Assembly: GCA_030612095.1 (NCBI GenBank)
Contig: JAUWOO010000032.1
Span: forward strand, 1 to 14,249
Direction of reading: 5' to 3'
Source of the DNA: Thermoplasmatota archaeon
GTDB taxonomy: Archaea; Thermoplasmatota; E2; DHVEG-1
Length of the DNA: 14,249 nt
The position numbers and the translations under genes are program-made. The notes under the pieces were generated by a model. The model was not told the DNA's origin. It made no database searches and saw only the letters and a list, made by a program, of their open reading frames with translations. Within the stretch, counting starts at the first letter, position 1. Each line of letters begins with the position of its first letter. Positions 1 through 8,202 of the stretch are shown in pieces.

Positions 1-318
1 GAAGCGCCAGAGACTCCTGCGAAGCTAGAGGGAGAAATCGAGGAAGTAGAGTCAGTCGAACAGGTTGAGCCAAAGGAGAAGATACCTCAAGCGGAAGAAT
101 CTTCCAAAGAATCAGAAGAAGAGAAACCAGAAGAGGAAGTAAAAACTGTCGAACAAGAAGAAATCAAAGAGGAAATACCACCTGAAGCGCCAGAGACTCC
201 TGCGAAGCTAGAGGGAAAAATCGAGGAAGTAGAGTCAGTCGAGCAGGCTGAGCCAAAGGAGAAGATACCTCAAGCAGAAGAATCTTCCAAAGAATCAGAA
301 GAAGAAATACCAGAAGAA
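1..318 (+). repeat. 183-bp in-frame tandem repeat, nearly two copies visible
   Basis: Positions 1-120 recur at 184-303, a period of 183 bp or 61 codons. I count four mismatches in 120 bases (positions 34, 60, 65 and 93 of copy 1). Two are silent and two change an amino acid (E to K, V to A). After 120 the copies diverge, with weak similarity to about 138 and 318. The left edge cuts into the array, so the true copy number is unknown. The near identity at the DNA level implies recent duplication or gene conversion. Confidence 0.9.
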
Positions 319-417
319 CCAAAGAAGGAATTTGAGGAAGAGGTCAAGGCGAAAGAAGAGAATAAAAAGAATACAAAAAAGGCAACAACAAAGAAAACTG
401 AAAAATCAACAGAATAA
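1..417 (+). CDS. C-terminal part of an acidic repeat protein (5' end outside window)
   Basis: Frame 1 is open from the first base to TAA at 415-417, giving the last 138 residues of a protein whose start lies off the left edge. The visible part is low-complexity and very rich in Glu, Lys and Pro. It is built from two copies of a 61-residue unit beginning EAPETPAKLEG, then switches to a basic Lys/Thr tail ending KKTEKSTE. It has no hydrophobic segment and no catalytic motif. Such charged tails are usually disordered. I do not recognise the family, because the informative part is upstream. The stop is followed by a 69-nt gap holding the promoter of the next gene, so this gene ends its own transcript. 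Confidence 0.75.
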   Translation, partial: EAPETPAKLEGEIEEVESVEQVEPKEKIPQAEESSKESEEEKPEEEVKTVEQEEIKEEIPPEAPETPAKLEGKIEEVESVEQAEPKEKIPQAEESSKESEEEIPEEPKKEFEEEVKAKEENKKNTKKATTKKTEKSTE

Positions 418-451
418 ACTAGCAGTCCCAAGTCATTTTTCAAATAATCTT

Positions 452-459
452 TTTATATA
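452..459 (+). promoter_or_regulatory. TATA box of the C69-like hydrolase gene
   Basis: TTTATATA is centred near 455. The usual archaeal spacing of about 26 nt puts the transcription start near 482, only about 5 nt before the ATG at 487. No ribosome binding site precedes this ATG. Together these suggest a leaderless or nearly leaderless transcript. Confidence 0.6.
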
Positions 460-486
460 TTTAGATTCATACTATAATGCGGTTGT

Positions 487-2349
487 ATGAATAAATTCAA
501 GGTAATTGTTGTCATATTTGCTGTGTTTCTTTTGTCTAATATTGTTTTGTCTTGTCCAACCAAAGGATGTAAGGATATTGTTGCATGTGGAGATTCAACT
601 GCAGGTGATTATAATCTTCTTTTGAAAGTCAGGGATCCAAGTAGGCCAGGTCTTCAGGTGTTATGTATTGTTCCAGAAGGATATGAATACACATATCATC
701 ATCCGTGGACTGGAAAACCCATGGTTTTTGAAACAAAGCATAAATTTATTGGGGTGGCCACTAAAAATGATACAATTCCAAATATAGTTAAAGCAGGAAT
801 GACTCTTAGCGATTCCGGTATAGCATTTGGTGATGCCGATACAAATTCAAATTGGAAAAACCCGACGAGATATGCTTGGGATGATTTTGACTGGATAAGA
901 TATGCTTGCGAAATAGCTGATGACGAAGATGATGCTGTCTCGTTAATGACCATAGATCTCGTAGATAAAATGCATGCCACAGGAGTATCCGAAAATCTTT
1001 TTGTTGTGGGTCCCAACAGTGGTTATGTAGTTGAAGCAGATGCGTTTCATTACGATGTAAAAGAGATAAATGATGGCGTTGTAGTGATGTCAAATTATCC
1101 CAAGGAGCTATGGAGAACTCAAATTCACAAAAAACTTCTGATTGCGTCATCCTTTGACATCGAAAAAGAAGAATATGTCCAAAAAGGCGGAGTAATTTCG
1201 TTAAATTCTTTATATTGCGTAAGAATCGTTGATGTTGGAGAAAACTCGATTGTTGCACGACAAATTCCATTTTTTAAAATTATTGATGGAAAAATTCTAA
1301 AAAGAGGAACCAGGGTCAAGATAGAACTAGGCAATAGAGAAACGGTTGGGGATTTTAGTGTAGAGTTACTAGATATTGATGACAACAAAGCGAGGATTAA
1401 GTTATGTTATAAGTTTAAAGCATGGGAAGATGAAGTGATGAAACATATTCAGCCCAGATACGGTTCTATTTCTGTTAGTGACATGATAAATTGGTCACGT
1501 CTTCACAGAGAGGATCTCAATGGGCTTAGGCCGATGTGTGAAGATATTTTTAGTTATGAAGCTGTGGCAATATATAAGATCCCAAAACAGAACTATGAAA
1601 AATTAAGTAGTGGCTGGTTTGCGGCAAATCATGCCTGTTCCTCCATATATGTTCCATTTCATATATGTGATAATGCTATCTTTGATCCATATAAAACCGG
1701 TGAGGCCGCAGAGTTATCTTTTGAGCTGCTGGGAAAGTATGGACATAGTATATTGACAGACAATTTCAGCAAGGTTGAGGAAGTATTTCTCTATGAAACA
1801 GAAGTTGCAGAGAATACGGCGAAAGATATGATGGCAGATAATCTGAGTGTATCTGGGTTTCTGACGGTTATTGATACTGGTATGCAGGAACAAGCGTGGC
1901 TTACACAGCAAATGTGGATGGAAGCAAGTAATATATGTGATCAAAAAAACAAACAGGAGATTATGGACATAATTAGTGGCATATGGGTAAAGAACTATTC
2001 GTCTTCTTTGGAATATATGGAAACTGCCATACATGATCTTACGAATGTATCAGAATCAGAATATTTTATGGATAAAATAGAGGGCATTATGCTCAGTATT
2101 TGTGAATTGAGAAATGAAACATTGGAAATTATTGGACCACAAAGTCATTTGGTAGGAATAGAGCACGAGGCAAGTAGTATGCTTGGGGCATATAGCTATG
2201 GCGATGTTCTTACGAGTGGACAGTCATTAACAGATTTGAGTGTCATGGGGGCTGAAAGGAATGAACTGACTGATCCATTTCCAGATGTTATGCCCATATT
2301 TTTAACTATGTTTTTTATGATTATTGTGTTTGGATGTAGGCCAGAATAA
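487..2349 (+). CDS. Secreted, membrane-anchored Ntn-hydrolase, peptidase C69-like
   Basis: This 620-residue protein is probably an exported amidase or dipeptidase-type Ntn-hydrolase. A signal sequence spans about residues 5-22. C28 then opens the stretch CKDIVACGDSTAGDYNLLLK, which has the look of the N-terminal nucleophile region of C69/acyltransferase Ntn-hydrolases, where cleavage exposes a Cys followed by a DGS/T-type loop and a basic residue. A later stretch around residues 375-415 (SSGWFAANHACSSIYVPFHI) resembles the C69 core. The C terminus carries a hydrophobic helix (about 602-617) with only RPE after it, so the mature enzyme is probably tethered outside the membrane. C23 follows VLS and could alternatively be a lipobox Cys. 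The ATG is supported by the signal sequence and the TATA spacing. Substrate is unknown, and the family call is by motif resemblance only. It is transcribed alone. Confidence 0.65.
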   Translation: MNKFKVIVVIFAVFLLSNIVLSCPTKGCKDIVACGDSTAGDYNLLLKVRDPSRPGLQVLCIVPEGYEYTYHHPWTGKPMVFETKHKFIGVATKNDTIPNIVKAGMTLSDSGIAFGDADTNSNWKNPTRYAWDDFDWIRYACEIADDEDDAVSLMTIDLVDKMHATGVSENLFVVGPNSGYVVEADAFHYDVKEINDGVVVMSNYPKELWRTQIHKKLLIASSFDIEKEEYVQKGGVISLNSLYCVRIVDVGENSIVARQIPFFKIIDGKILKRGTRVKIELGNRETVGDFSVELLDIDDNKARIKLCYKFKAWEDEVMKHIQPRYGSISVSDMINWSRLHREDLNGLRPMCEDIFSYEAVAIYKIPKQNYEKLSSGWFAANHACSSIYVPFHICDNAIFDPYKTGEAAELSFELLGKYGHSILTDNFSKVEEVFLYETEVAENTAKDMMADNLSVSGFLTVIDTGMQEQAWLTQQMWMEASNICDQKNKQEIMDIISGIWVKNYSSSLEYMETAIHDLTNVSESEYFMDKIEGIMLSICELRNETLEIIGPQSHLVGIEHEASSMLGAYSYGDVLTSGQSLTDLSVMGAERNELTDPFPDVMPIFLTMFFMIIVFGCRPE

Positions 2350-2356
2350 TTTTTTT
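2350..2356 (+). terminator. T-tract after the C69-like gene
   Basis: A run of seven T lies directly behind the TAA stop. Archaeal RNA polymerase often terminates at such U-tracts without a hairpin, and none is visible here. The A/T-rich stretch 2354-2361 could instead serve as a weak TATA box for the next gene. Both readings are tentative. Confidence 0.3.
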
Positions 2357-2414
2357 AAAATTCAATCCAAAAACATTAAAAAAACAATGCTATTAGACCG
2401 AATTGGGGATTTAT

Positions 2415-3800
2415 GTGAATCAAGATAAAAACATAGTGGTGATTGGTTGTGGAGCGGGAGGAGGTACCGCTGCACAATTTGCACGTAAAACAGATAGAAA
2501 AGCTAAGATTACCATTTTTGAAAAAGGCAAGTATCCACAATATTCCAAATGCGGTCTCCCATATGTTGTCTCTGGCAGAATTCCAGAATTTAAAGATCTC
2601 ATAGAGTTCTCAGAAGAATGGTTTAAGAAAGCAAATATTGATCTTTTAATGGAAACAACTGTAGAGCAAATAGATGTGAAAAAACAGGTTGTTATAGCAA
2701 AAAAAGGAAAAGAAATAATTGAAAAACCATACAGCTCTTTAATAATAGCTACAGGGGCAAAACCATCAATTCCTCCAATAGAGAACCTTTGCGTGAATGG
2801 TGTCTTGGTTGATGGTGTTAATGTCGTTCGAACTATTGAAGATGGAAAAAAGATTCATTCTTTTGTAAAAAAAGGTAAAAACGCGACGATAATCGGGGCA
2901 GGACTCATTGGGCTTGAAATGGCCAATAACCTTCATAAAAAAGGTATGGATGTCACGGTCATAGAGGCGTTACCAAATATACTTGCTAATACTCTCGATG
3001 AAGACATGTCTAATCAAGTGCATGAAGAGATTTCAAAGAATATTTCAATTTTTACTAATCATCTTGCTACGAAAATTAAAAACAAAAATGGAAAAATATA
3101 TTCTGTTTCCAAAAAAAATAATGAAACTGGTGAAGAAGAAGATATTGAAACCGATCTTTTGGTTATTTCTACAGGGTGTAAACCCAAGATATCCTTAGCC
3201 AAAAGCGCTGGATGCAAGATAGGCAAAACCGGTTATATCACAGTGAATGAAAGATCTGAGACATCTGTTGAAAATGTTTATGCTGTTGGTGATTGCACGG
3301 AATACAAGGATTTCGTCACAAAAAAGCCCTTACCTATTGGCTTAGGTAGCATTGTTGTAAGGCAAGCTATTGCAGCTGGTGTAAATTCGGCTGGTGGAAA
3401 GTACAAATTACCGGATGGTGTTTTGCAAACATGTACAACAGCTTTATTTGACCTTGAGATAGCTGCAGTTGGACCAACTGTAAGTCGTGTGGATAACACG
3501 TCTGTTGTTTCAGGTAAATTTAATGGTTCTTCGCTTCCTGAATATTTCCCAGGAGGCAAACCTATCACCGTAAAAGTTTTTGTAGATGGGGGGACCGGGC
3601 GCATACTGGCAGCTCAGGCCGTTGGAGATAATGCAGCACAAAGGATAAACACGTTTGCTTGTGCGATCCTAGGTGGAATGAATATTGAAACGTTAAGAAA
3701 ACTAGAGACCGCGTATGCTCCACCTGTGGCCCCGACCTTGGATGCTGTTACGCTTGTATGTGATATTGTTTCTATGAAGATGAACCGGAGACGACGATAA
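2415..3800 (+). CDS. FAD-dependent pyridine nucleotide-disulfide oxidoreductase (CoA-disulfide reductase / NADH oxidase-like)
   Basis: This 461-residue flavoenzyme probably uses NAD(P)H to reduce a disulfide such as CoA disulfide, a polysulfide or oxygen. It has an N-terminal FAD fold (IGCGAGGG, residues 10-17), then SKCGLPY with a single redox Cys at C46, the placement typical of CoA-disulfide reductases and NADH oxidases rather than CxxxxC enzymes. An NAD(P) fold follows (IIGAGLIGLE, about 159-168), then the second FAD motif VYAVGDCTE (about 288-296) and the dimerisation domain with AYAPPVAP. Length fits the family. GTG at 2415 is preferred because GGGG at 2405-2408 is correctly spaced; TTG at 2403 would add four residues but has no RBS. 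The exact substrate cannot be read from sequence. It ends 1 nt before mre11, so co-transcription is likely. Confidence 0.85.
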   Translation: MNQDKNIVVIGCGAGGGTAAQFARKTDRKAKITIFEKGKYPQYSKCGLPYVVSGRIPEFKDLIEFSEEWFKKANIDLLMETTVEQIDVKKQVVIAKKGKEIIEKPYSSLIIATGAKPSIPPIENLCVNGVLVDGVNVVRTIEDGKKIHSFVKKGKNATIIGAGLIGLEMANNLHKKGMDVTVIEALPNILANTLDEDMSNQVHEEISKNISIFTNHLATKIKNKNGKIYSVSKKNNETGEEEDIETDLLVISTGCKPKISLAKSAGCKIGKTGYITVNERSETSVENVYAVGDCTEYKDFVTKKPLPIGLGSIVVRQAIAAGVNSAGGKYKLPDGVLQTCTTALFDLEIAAVGPTVSRVDNTSVVSGKFNGSSLPEYFPGGKPITVKVFVDGGTGRILAAQAVGDNAAQRINTFACAILGGMNIETLRKLETAYAPPVAPTLDAVTLVCDIVSMKMNRRRR

Positions 3801-3801
3801 T

Positions 3802-4941
3802 ATGAAGATTTTACATGTTGCTGATACACATTTGGGTTATTCCGCTTACCGTAAAGTAACAGAGGATGGAATAAACCAACGTGAAGTGGATGTTTACGAT
3901 GCCTTCAAACAGTTTGTTGATTATGCTGTCAAATCAAAACCTGATTTAATCATTCATGCTGGTGACTTATTCGACTCAGTAAGGCCAAACAACAGGGCAA
4001 TAACTTTTGCCATCAAACAAATATTACGCCTCTCAAAACAGGGCATACCTTTTGTGCTAATTGCTGGAAATCATGAGCATCCAAAACTCAAAGAGACAGG
4101 TCATATCTTCAGTATATTTGATCACATAGAACACATCTACCCAGTATACAATGCTAAATATGAAGTTGTATCTCTTACCATAAATAACGAAAAAATAACT
4201 ATTCATGCAGTTCCTCAATCTTCCTCAAAAGACGAATTTGACAATAATCTTGACAAACTCAAAAGCGATTCTTCCTCAGATTACAATATTTTGATTACTC
4301 ATGGATGTGTTAAAGGCATAAAAGAATTCAGCATGAATGAATTCAACGAACTTTTCATACCTGTATCTTATTTAAAAACGGATTTTGACTACATTGCACT
4401 TGGTCATTATCATAAATATACTGAAGTTTCCAAAAATACTTTTTATGCAGGTTCTACCGAATGTTTGACATTTACAGATTCTGGGGATAAGAAGGGATTC
4501 ATAGAACTTGAACTAACAGATAAAAAACTGAATCATAGTTTTATCGCATTGAAAAACAGACCAATGATTGATACGAAACCCATTCGATGTTTCAATCTCA
4601 GTTTAGATGAAGTAATGAAAAAAATAAAAGATACAGTTGGGGTGGTGGAACCAGAGGGCAAAATATTCAGGATAATACTTGAAGATATACCATCACATAT
4701 CTACAGAGGAATTGATTTTAGTGAGATACGGGCTCAGAGCAATAAAGCGGCTCACTATGAAATCAAGGCGGTTATAGTAAGAGATGGGGATTCAGGATTC
4801 AGCGAAAATTCAAGGATAAATGCGCTTTCACAGGAATTTAGAACGTTTCTTGGAAACCAGAATATTGAAGAAAAAGAAACTTTGCTAGAGCTTGGTATGG
4901 ATTACATCGGGAGAGTTGAGGCGAGAGATGAAGAAGAATGA
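3802..4941 (+). CDS. mre11: DNA double-strand break repair nuclease Mre11
   Basis: Mre11 is the Mn-dependent 3'-5' exonuclease and endonuclease that partners Rad50 in sensing and resecting DNA ends. This 379-residue protein shows the whole phosphoesterase metal and catalytic set: D8 and H10 (ADTHLG), D55 (HAGDLFD), N90 and H91 (AGNHEH), H167 (LITHG) and H202/H204 (GHYHKY). The cap and Rad50-binding region occupies the C-terminal third. Length is at the short end for archaeal Mre11. The ATG lies 1 nt behind the oxidoreductase stop with GGAG at 3787-3790 as RBS. The end overlaps rad50 as ATGA, implying coupled translation and balanced amounts. The herA and nurA genes that often accompany mre11-rad50 in archaea are not adjacent here. 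Confidence 0.97.
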   Translation: MKILHVADTHLGYSAYRKVTEDGINQREVDVYDAFKQFVDYAVKSKPDLIIHAGDLFDSVRPNNRAITFAIKQILRLSKQGIPFVLIAGNHEHPKLKETGHIFSIFDHIEHIYPVYNAKYEVVSLTINNEKITIHAVPQSSSKDEFDNNLDKLKSDSSSDYNILITHGCVKGIKEFSMNEFNELFIPVSYLKTDFDYIALGHYHKYTEVSKNTFYAGSTECLTFTDSGDKKGFIELELTDKKLNHSFIALKNRPMIDTKPIRCFNLSLDEVMKKIKDTVGVVEPEGKIFRIILEDIPSHIYRGIDFSEIRAQSNKAAHYEIKAVIVRDGDSGFSENSRINALSQEFRTFLGNQNIEEKETLLELGMDYIGRVEARDEEE

Positions 4942-7043
4942 TACTTAAAACACTTGTACTTAGAAATTACAGAAAATTCAAACAGATAGTCGTTGAGTTT
5001 CCAGATGGTGTGATAGGGATAATTGGACTTAATGGTGCCGGGAAATCCACAATTTTTGAGGCAGTATCGTGGGTTCTTTTTGGCCCTGTTGCAGCAAGAA
5101 CATCGGCGGATCAGATAAAACGTGAGGGTGCAGAGACGTCAGAACCCTGTAGGGTAGAGTTGGAATTTGTATTTGAGGATGATCAGTACAGAATAGTTCG
5201 CGAAATGACTGGGAAAAATCTGAATGCCTCTGCGACGGCAACTGTTAATGGAAACATAGCAGCAAGTGGTGCGGAGACAGTCAGCAAATTTGTGCAAAAA
5301 AAACTGGGTATGGATTTCAAATCATTTTTCACATCAATATTTGCCAAGCAAAAGGAGTTAAATGCTTTATCAACCATGAATGCCAGTGAGAGAAGACCGC
5401 TCATACTCAAAATGCTTGGTATAGATGCATTAGATGAAGTCACAAAGGAGATAAGATCTGATAAGCGACACAAGAGTTCTCTGATAGAAAAATTAAGTCT
5501 GGATCTTGTCGATAAAACGGGAAAAGATAAGATTGAAAAGTATGACGCTGAAACAAGGGAGCTAAATGAGAAACAAAAAGTTATGGTCCTTTCTATAAAA
5601 CAGGTGAAAGAAAAAATACAAACGTTCAAAAAAGAGTTGGAAATCCTGGAAAAAAAATATAAAAACAGTAAAAATGAATATGAAAAAATAAATCTACGTA
5701 AAGAACAACTTGGTGAGCAAAAAACTCTTTTTGAAAATAAAGGTAAGTTACAGGAGCAAATCAAAGAATTACAAAACAAAATAGAGAAAAGACAAGCAAG
5801 TTTAGAGGAGCAACAAAAAGAATTGAAGGGTTTTAGGGACATTGCAAAAGAGATCAAAAATGTTGAAGGAAGAATAGATAAAACCGATAAGGAAATTGAG
5901 GAAATCATTAAAATAAAAGAGCGGAAAAAAACACTAATAACAAGTCTTAATAAAAGTATACGGGTGATAGATTCCAAAAGAAAAAATATAGAAAAAATGG
6001 GTCCGGATGCAAGTTGCCCTACTTGCGATAGGGTACTTGGTGATCAACATGATCAGCTTTTAAAAAAATTTGATGAAGAAAAAAACGATAAAAACAAGGA
6101 AATTGAGATTTTTTCAAAGGATATGCTAATGGAGCAGGAAAAATATGAAAAAACGTTTCGTGAGGAGCAAGCTCTTGAGAAAAAGAGGGATTATCTTCAG
6201 AAACAACAGAGAAAAAAAGAAAGAATCGATACTACAATCAGAAATACGTCAATAGAACTCGAAAGGGAAAAAAAAGAGATAGAAGATAAAGAGAAACAAA
6301 AGGCTGAGATTGGGGAAGTAGAGTTTGATCTGAAGGAATATGGGGCTGTTAAAAATCAAGTTAAAGGACTTTATAGTAAATATCAGTCTATGTTGGATAT
6401 ACTTGGCGAAAAAAAGGATCAACTCGGATCTGCAAAACTAGAGCTTGAGAAAAGGGATGGCGAAAAAAAACTTATTGTCAGTAAGATAAAAACCCTGCAT
6501 GAGAAAATGGGTGATTTAAAAGAATTTAAGAAACGTATAACGGATGAGAAAAGAAATGTACAGAATCTCAAAATGTTAAGTGACGTCATGTCGTCTTTTA
6601 GATTGCATCTTATCTCAAGGATACGGCCAGCTTTATCTTTATATGCCTCTGATTTTTTCAGCCGTCTAACCGATGGGAAATACCAGGAAATTGAGATTGA
6701 TGAAAATTACAATCTCATGGTGTATGATGGTGGTAATCCTTATGAAATAGAGCGTTTTTCTGGTGGGGAGGAAGATTTAGCAAATCTCTGTCTGAGACTT
6801 GCCATTTCTGAGGTTATTACAGAACGTGCGGGTGGGTTATTCAATTTCATAATACTGGATGAAATATTTGGATCGCAGGATATGATGCGACGGCAGAACA
6901 TTATGAAAGCACTGAATGGTCTATCATCTAAATTCAGACAAATATTTCTTATTACTCATATTGAGGATATTAAAAATTATATGGAGAATATCATCCTTGT
7001 AAGTGAAAACGAAAGCGGTATAAGTTCTGTAAAAATAGAATAA
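4938..7043 (+). CDS. rad50: DNA double-strand break repair ATPase Rad50, short form
   Basis: Rad50 is the ABC-type ATPase that clamps DNA ends and controls Mre11. All landmarks are present in this 701-residue protein: Walker A GLNGAGKST (30-38), Q-loop Q138, the zinc hook CPTC (C360 and C363), signature FSGGEE (607-612), Walker B FIILDE (637-642), D-loop GSQD (645-648) and switch His in LITH (H674). Coiled-coil arms run from about 175-350 and 375-560, with the hook almost exactly central. Archaeal Rad50 proteins are usually about 850-1000 residues, so the arms are clearly shortened while both ATPase halves are complete. No frameshift or internal stop is seen. The start overlaps the mre11 stop by 4 nt (ATGA). 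Confidence 0.97.
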   Translation: MILKTLVLRNYRKFKQIVVEFPDGVIGIIGLNGAGKSTIFEAVSWVLFGPVAARTSADQIKREGAETSEPCRVELEFVFEDDQYRIVREMTGKNLNASATATVNGNIAASGAETVSKFVQKKLGMDFKSFFTSIFAKQKELNALSTMNASERRPLILKMLGIDALDEVTKEIRSDKRHKSSLIEKLSLDLVDKTGKDKIEKYDAETRELNEKQKVMVLSIKQVKEKIQTFKKELEILEKKYKNSKNEYEKINLRKEQLGEQKTLFENKGKLQEQIKELQNKIEKRQASLEEQQKELKGFRDIAKEIKNVEGRIDKTDKEIEEIIKIKERKKTLITSLNKSIRVIDSKRKNIEKMGPDASCPTCDRVLGDQHDQLLKKFDEEKNDKNKEIEIFSKDMLMEQEKYEKTFREEQALEKKRDYLQKQQRKKERIDTTIRNTSIELEREKKEIEDKEKQKAEIGEVEFDLKEYGAVKNQVKGLYSKYQSMLDILGEKKDQLGSAKLELEKRDGEKKLIVSKIKTLHEKMGDLKEFKKRITDEKRNVQNLKMLSDVMSSFRLHLISRIRPALSLYASDFFSRLTDGKYQEIEIDENYNLMVYDGGNPYEIERFSGGEEDLANLCLRLAISEVITERAGGLFNFIILDEIFGSQDMMRRQNIMKALNGLSSKFRQIFLITHIEDIKNYMENIILVSENESGISSVKIE

Positions 7044-7055
7044 AAAAATTAAAAG

Positions 7056-7097
7056 AAAGAGAAGTTGAATTACTTTTTAAAGCTCAGTCTTCTCTTT
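7056..7097. terminator. Inverted repeat between convergent rad50 and the coiled-coil gene
   Basis: AAAGAGAAG (7056-7064) is the exact reverse complement of CTTCTCTTT (7089-7097), with 24 nt between the arms. It spans the end of the minus-strand gene and lies just behind the rad50 stop. The plus-strand copy runs into a T-rich stretch. It could help end rad50 transcripts, but the arms are simple purine tracts, so chance is possible. Confidence 0.3.
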
Positions 7098-8050
7098 TTA
7101 GGCTTTGGCTGATTCTCTGTGTTATTTGTTTTTACTGTATGGTTTGTTGTTGGATGATTTGTCGTTTGAACTGTTTGAAATATCTCTTTTGGTTTTTCAC
7201 TTGTTTTTGTATTTATTGTACTCACGGGTGGAGGTGCAGAAAACAATTTGTCAAATATCTCTTTATTTGAGTTGAACCAGTTCTGCCAATCTTTTGTTTC
7301 CTTTCTCAGTTTATTACACTCAGTCTCAGTTTCCTCATATAAATGATATAATTTTGTAAGACGTTCCTTTTCTTTTTCATATTGTTCTGATGTTTCGCTG
7401 AATTTGTCTTTATATTCTGCATATTTTTCATACTCTTTTGCCTTGACAAGGTCCTTCTGCAATGAATCTATTGTGCTGCCCTTTTCACTAATCGTTCCTT
7501 TTAAAGAATGGACTTCCCCTTCCAGTTGATTACGCATGTTGTCTAATTCTTCAAATCTCTGTTTGTACTCATCAAACTGCTTGACTTTGTTTTCATTTCC
7601 CTCTAGTTTTTGGGTAAGTGTAGTTATCCGAGTGCCGAAATCATCTTCCAATTGTTTTTTGGAAGCCTCGGCATTTCTTGTATGTTCTTCGAAACTGGTA
7701 AGTTTCGCTTCGGCAGCAGAAAGTTCCTCCTCTTGATTTTTGTAAGCGTCCCATAGCTTGATAAGGCGCTCTTTTTCTTTTTCAAGTTCCTCGCTGTATT
7801 TTTTCGCTCCGTGAAATGCCTCGTCTCTTTTTTTCTCAGCTTCAGTAGCACGTCCTTCACATTTTTCGATGATAGTACTGATTTCCCCTATTTTACCTAC
7901 ATCTAGCATATTCTGGATTCTAGATAAATCTTCTGTGCTTTTAGAAAACAAACTTTTGATACTATCAATCTCATCTGTTGCCTGACGTAGTCTCTCTTCA
8001 AGAGAACCTAAGTGTTCTACTCCTTTTACCAATGTGTTTTCCTCACTCAT
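7070..8050 (-). CDS. Long coiled-coil protein with basic C-terminal tail, function unknown
   Basis: This 326-residue protein has no enzyme motif that I recognise. Residues 10-265 are almost continuous Glu/Lys-rich heptads typical of coiled coil. The module EKEKERL.KL...Y occurs twice, at about residues 90 and 225, suggesting an internal duplication about 135 residues apart. A Pro/Thr/Asn-rich flexible linker (about 272-313) follows, and the protein ends in a basic cluster, KPKKRRLSFKK. There is no signal peptide or membrane helix, so it is cytoplasmic. ATG at 8050 is chosen because GGGAGG (8061-8066) precedes it by 10 nt; the upstream TTG at 8068 overlaps that RBS. It is convergent with rad50 and divergent from the arv operon. 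A structural or DNA/membrane-tethering role is possible, but this is inference. Confidence 0.85.
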   Translation of the reverse strand: MSEENTLVKGVEHLGSLEERLRQATDEIDSIKSLFSKSTEDLSRIQNMLDVGKIGEISTIIEKCEGRATEAEKKRDEAFHGAKKYSEELEKEKERLIKLWDAYKNQEEELSAAEAKLTSFEEHTRNAEASKKQLEDDFGTRITTLTQKLEGNENKVKQFDEYKQRFEELDNMRNQLEGEVHSLKGTISEKGSTIDSLQKDLVKAKEYEKYAEYKDKFSETSEQYEKEKERLTKLYHLYEETETECNKLRKETKDWQNWFNSNKEIFDKLFSAPPPVSTINTKTSEKPKEIFQTVQTTNHPTTNHTVKTNNTENQPKPKKRRLSFKK

Positions 8051-8100
8051 AATTATGATGCCTCCCAACTAACTTCAGTTTGTCAAGAATGAATTTGTTG

Positions 8101-8109
8101 CTATTTAAG
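8101..8109 (-). promoter_or_regulatory. TATA box of the coiled-coil gene
   Basis: Read on the minus strand this is CTTAAATAG. About 26 nt downstream gives a start near 8079 and a leader of roughly 29 nt, which leaves room for the GGGAGG ribosome binding site at 8061-8066. Confidence 0.5.
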
Positions 8110-8168
8110 GATTGTCATAAAATTAATTCAAAATTGCCACAATCAAGACGTTTTACCATTAAACTAAT

Positions 8169-8201
8169 AAAGTACTGTGGGCATACCTTCTTGAGTACTT
8201 T
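8169..8201. promoter_or_regulatory. Inverted repeat in the arv operon control region, possible operator
   Basis: AAAGTACT (8169-8176) and AGTACTTT (8194-8201) are perfect reverse complements separated by 17 nt. The left arm overlaps a weak TATA-like stretch (ACTAATAAA, 8163-8171) and the right arm would sit at the predicted start of transcription. A dimeric regulator bound here would block the basal machinery. It lies between the divergent coiled-coil and arvA genes and could affect both. Confidence 0.45.
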
Positions 8202-8202
8202 G

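Noticed and set aside
5183..5977. 264-codon minus-strand open frame inside rad50
   Set aside because: It is Ser/Phe/Leu-rich, as expected for the antisense of a Lys/Glu coiled coil, and lies wholly within a clear rad50 gene. It has no motif or RBS support.
7536..7860. Open frames within the coiled-coil gene on both strands
   Set aside because: Their composition is typical of shadow frames over charged coiled-coil sequence, and the 326-residue frame explains the region fully.
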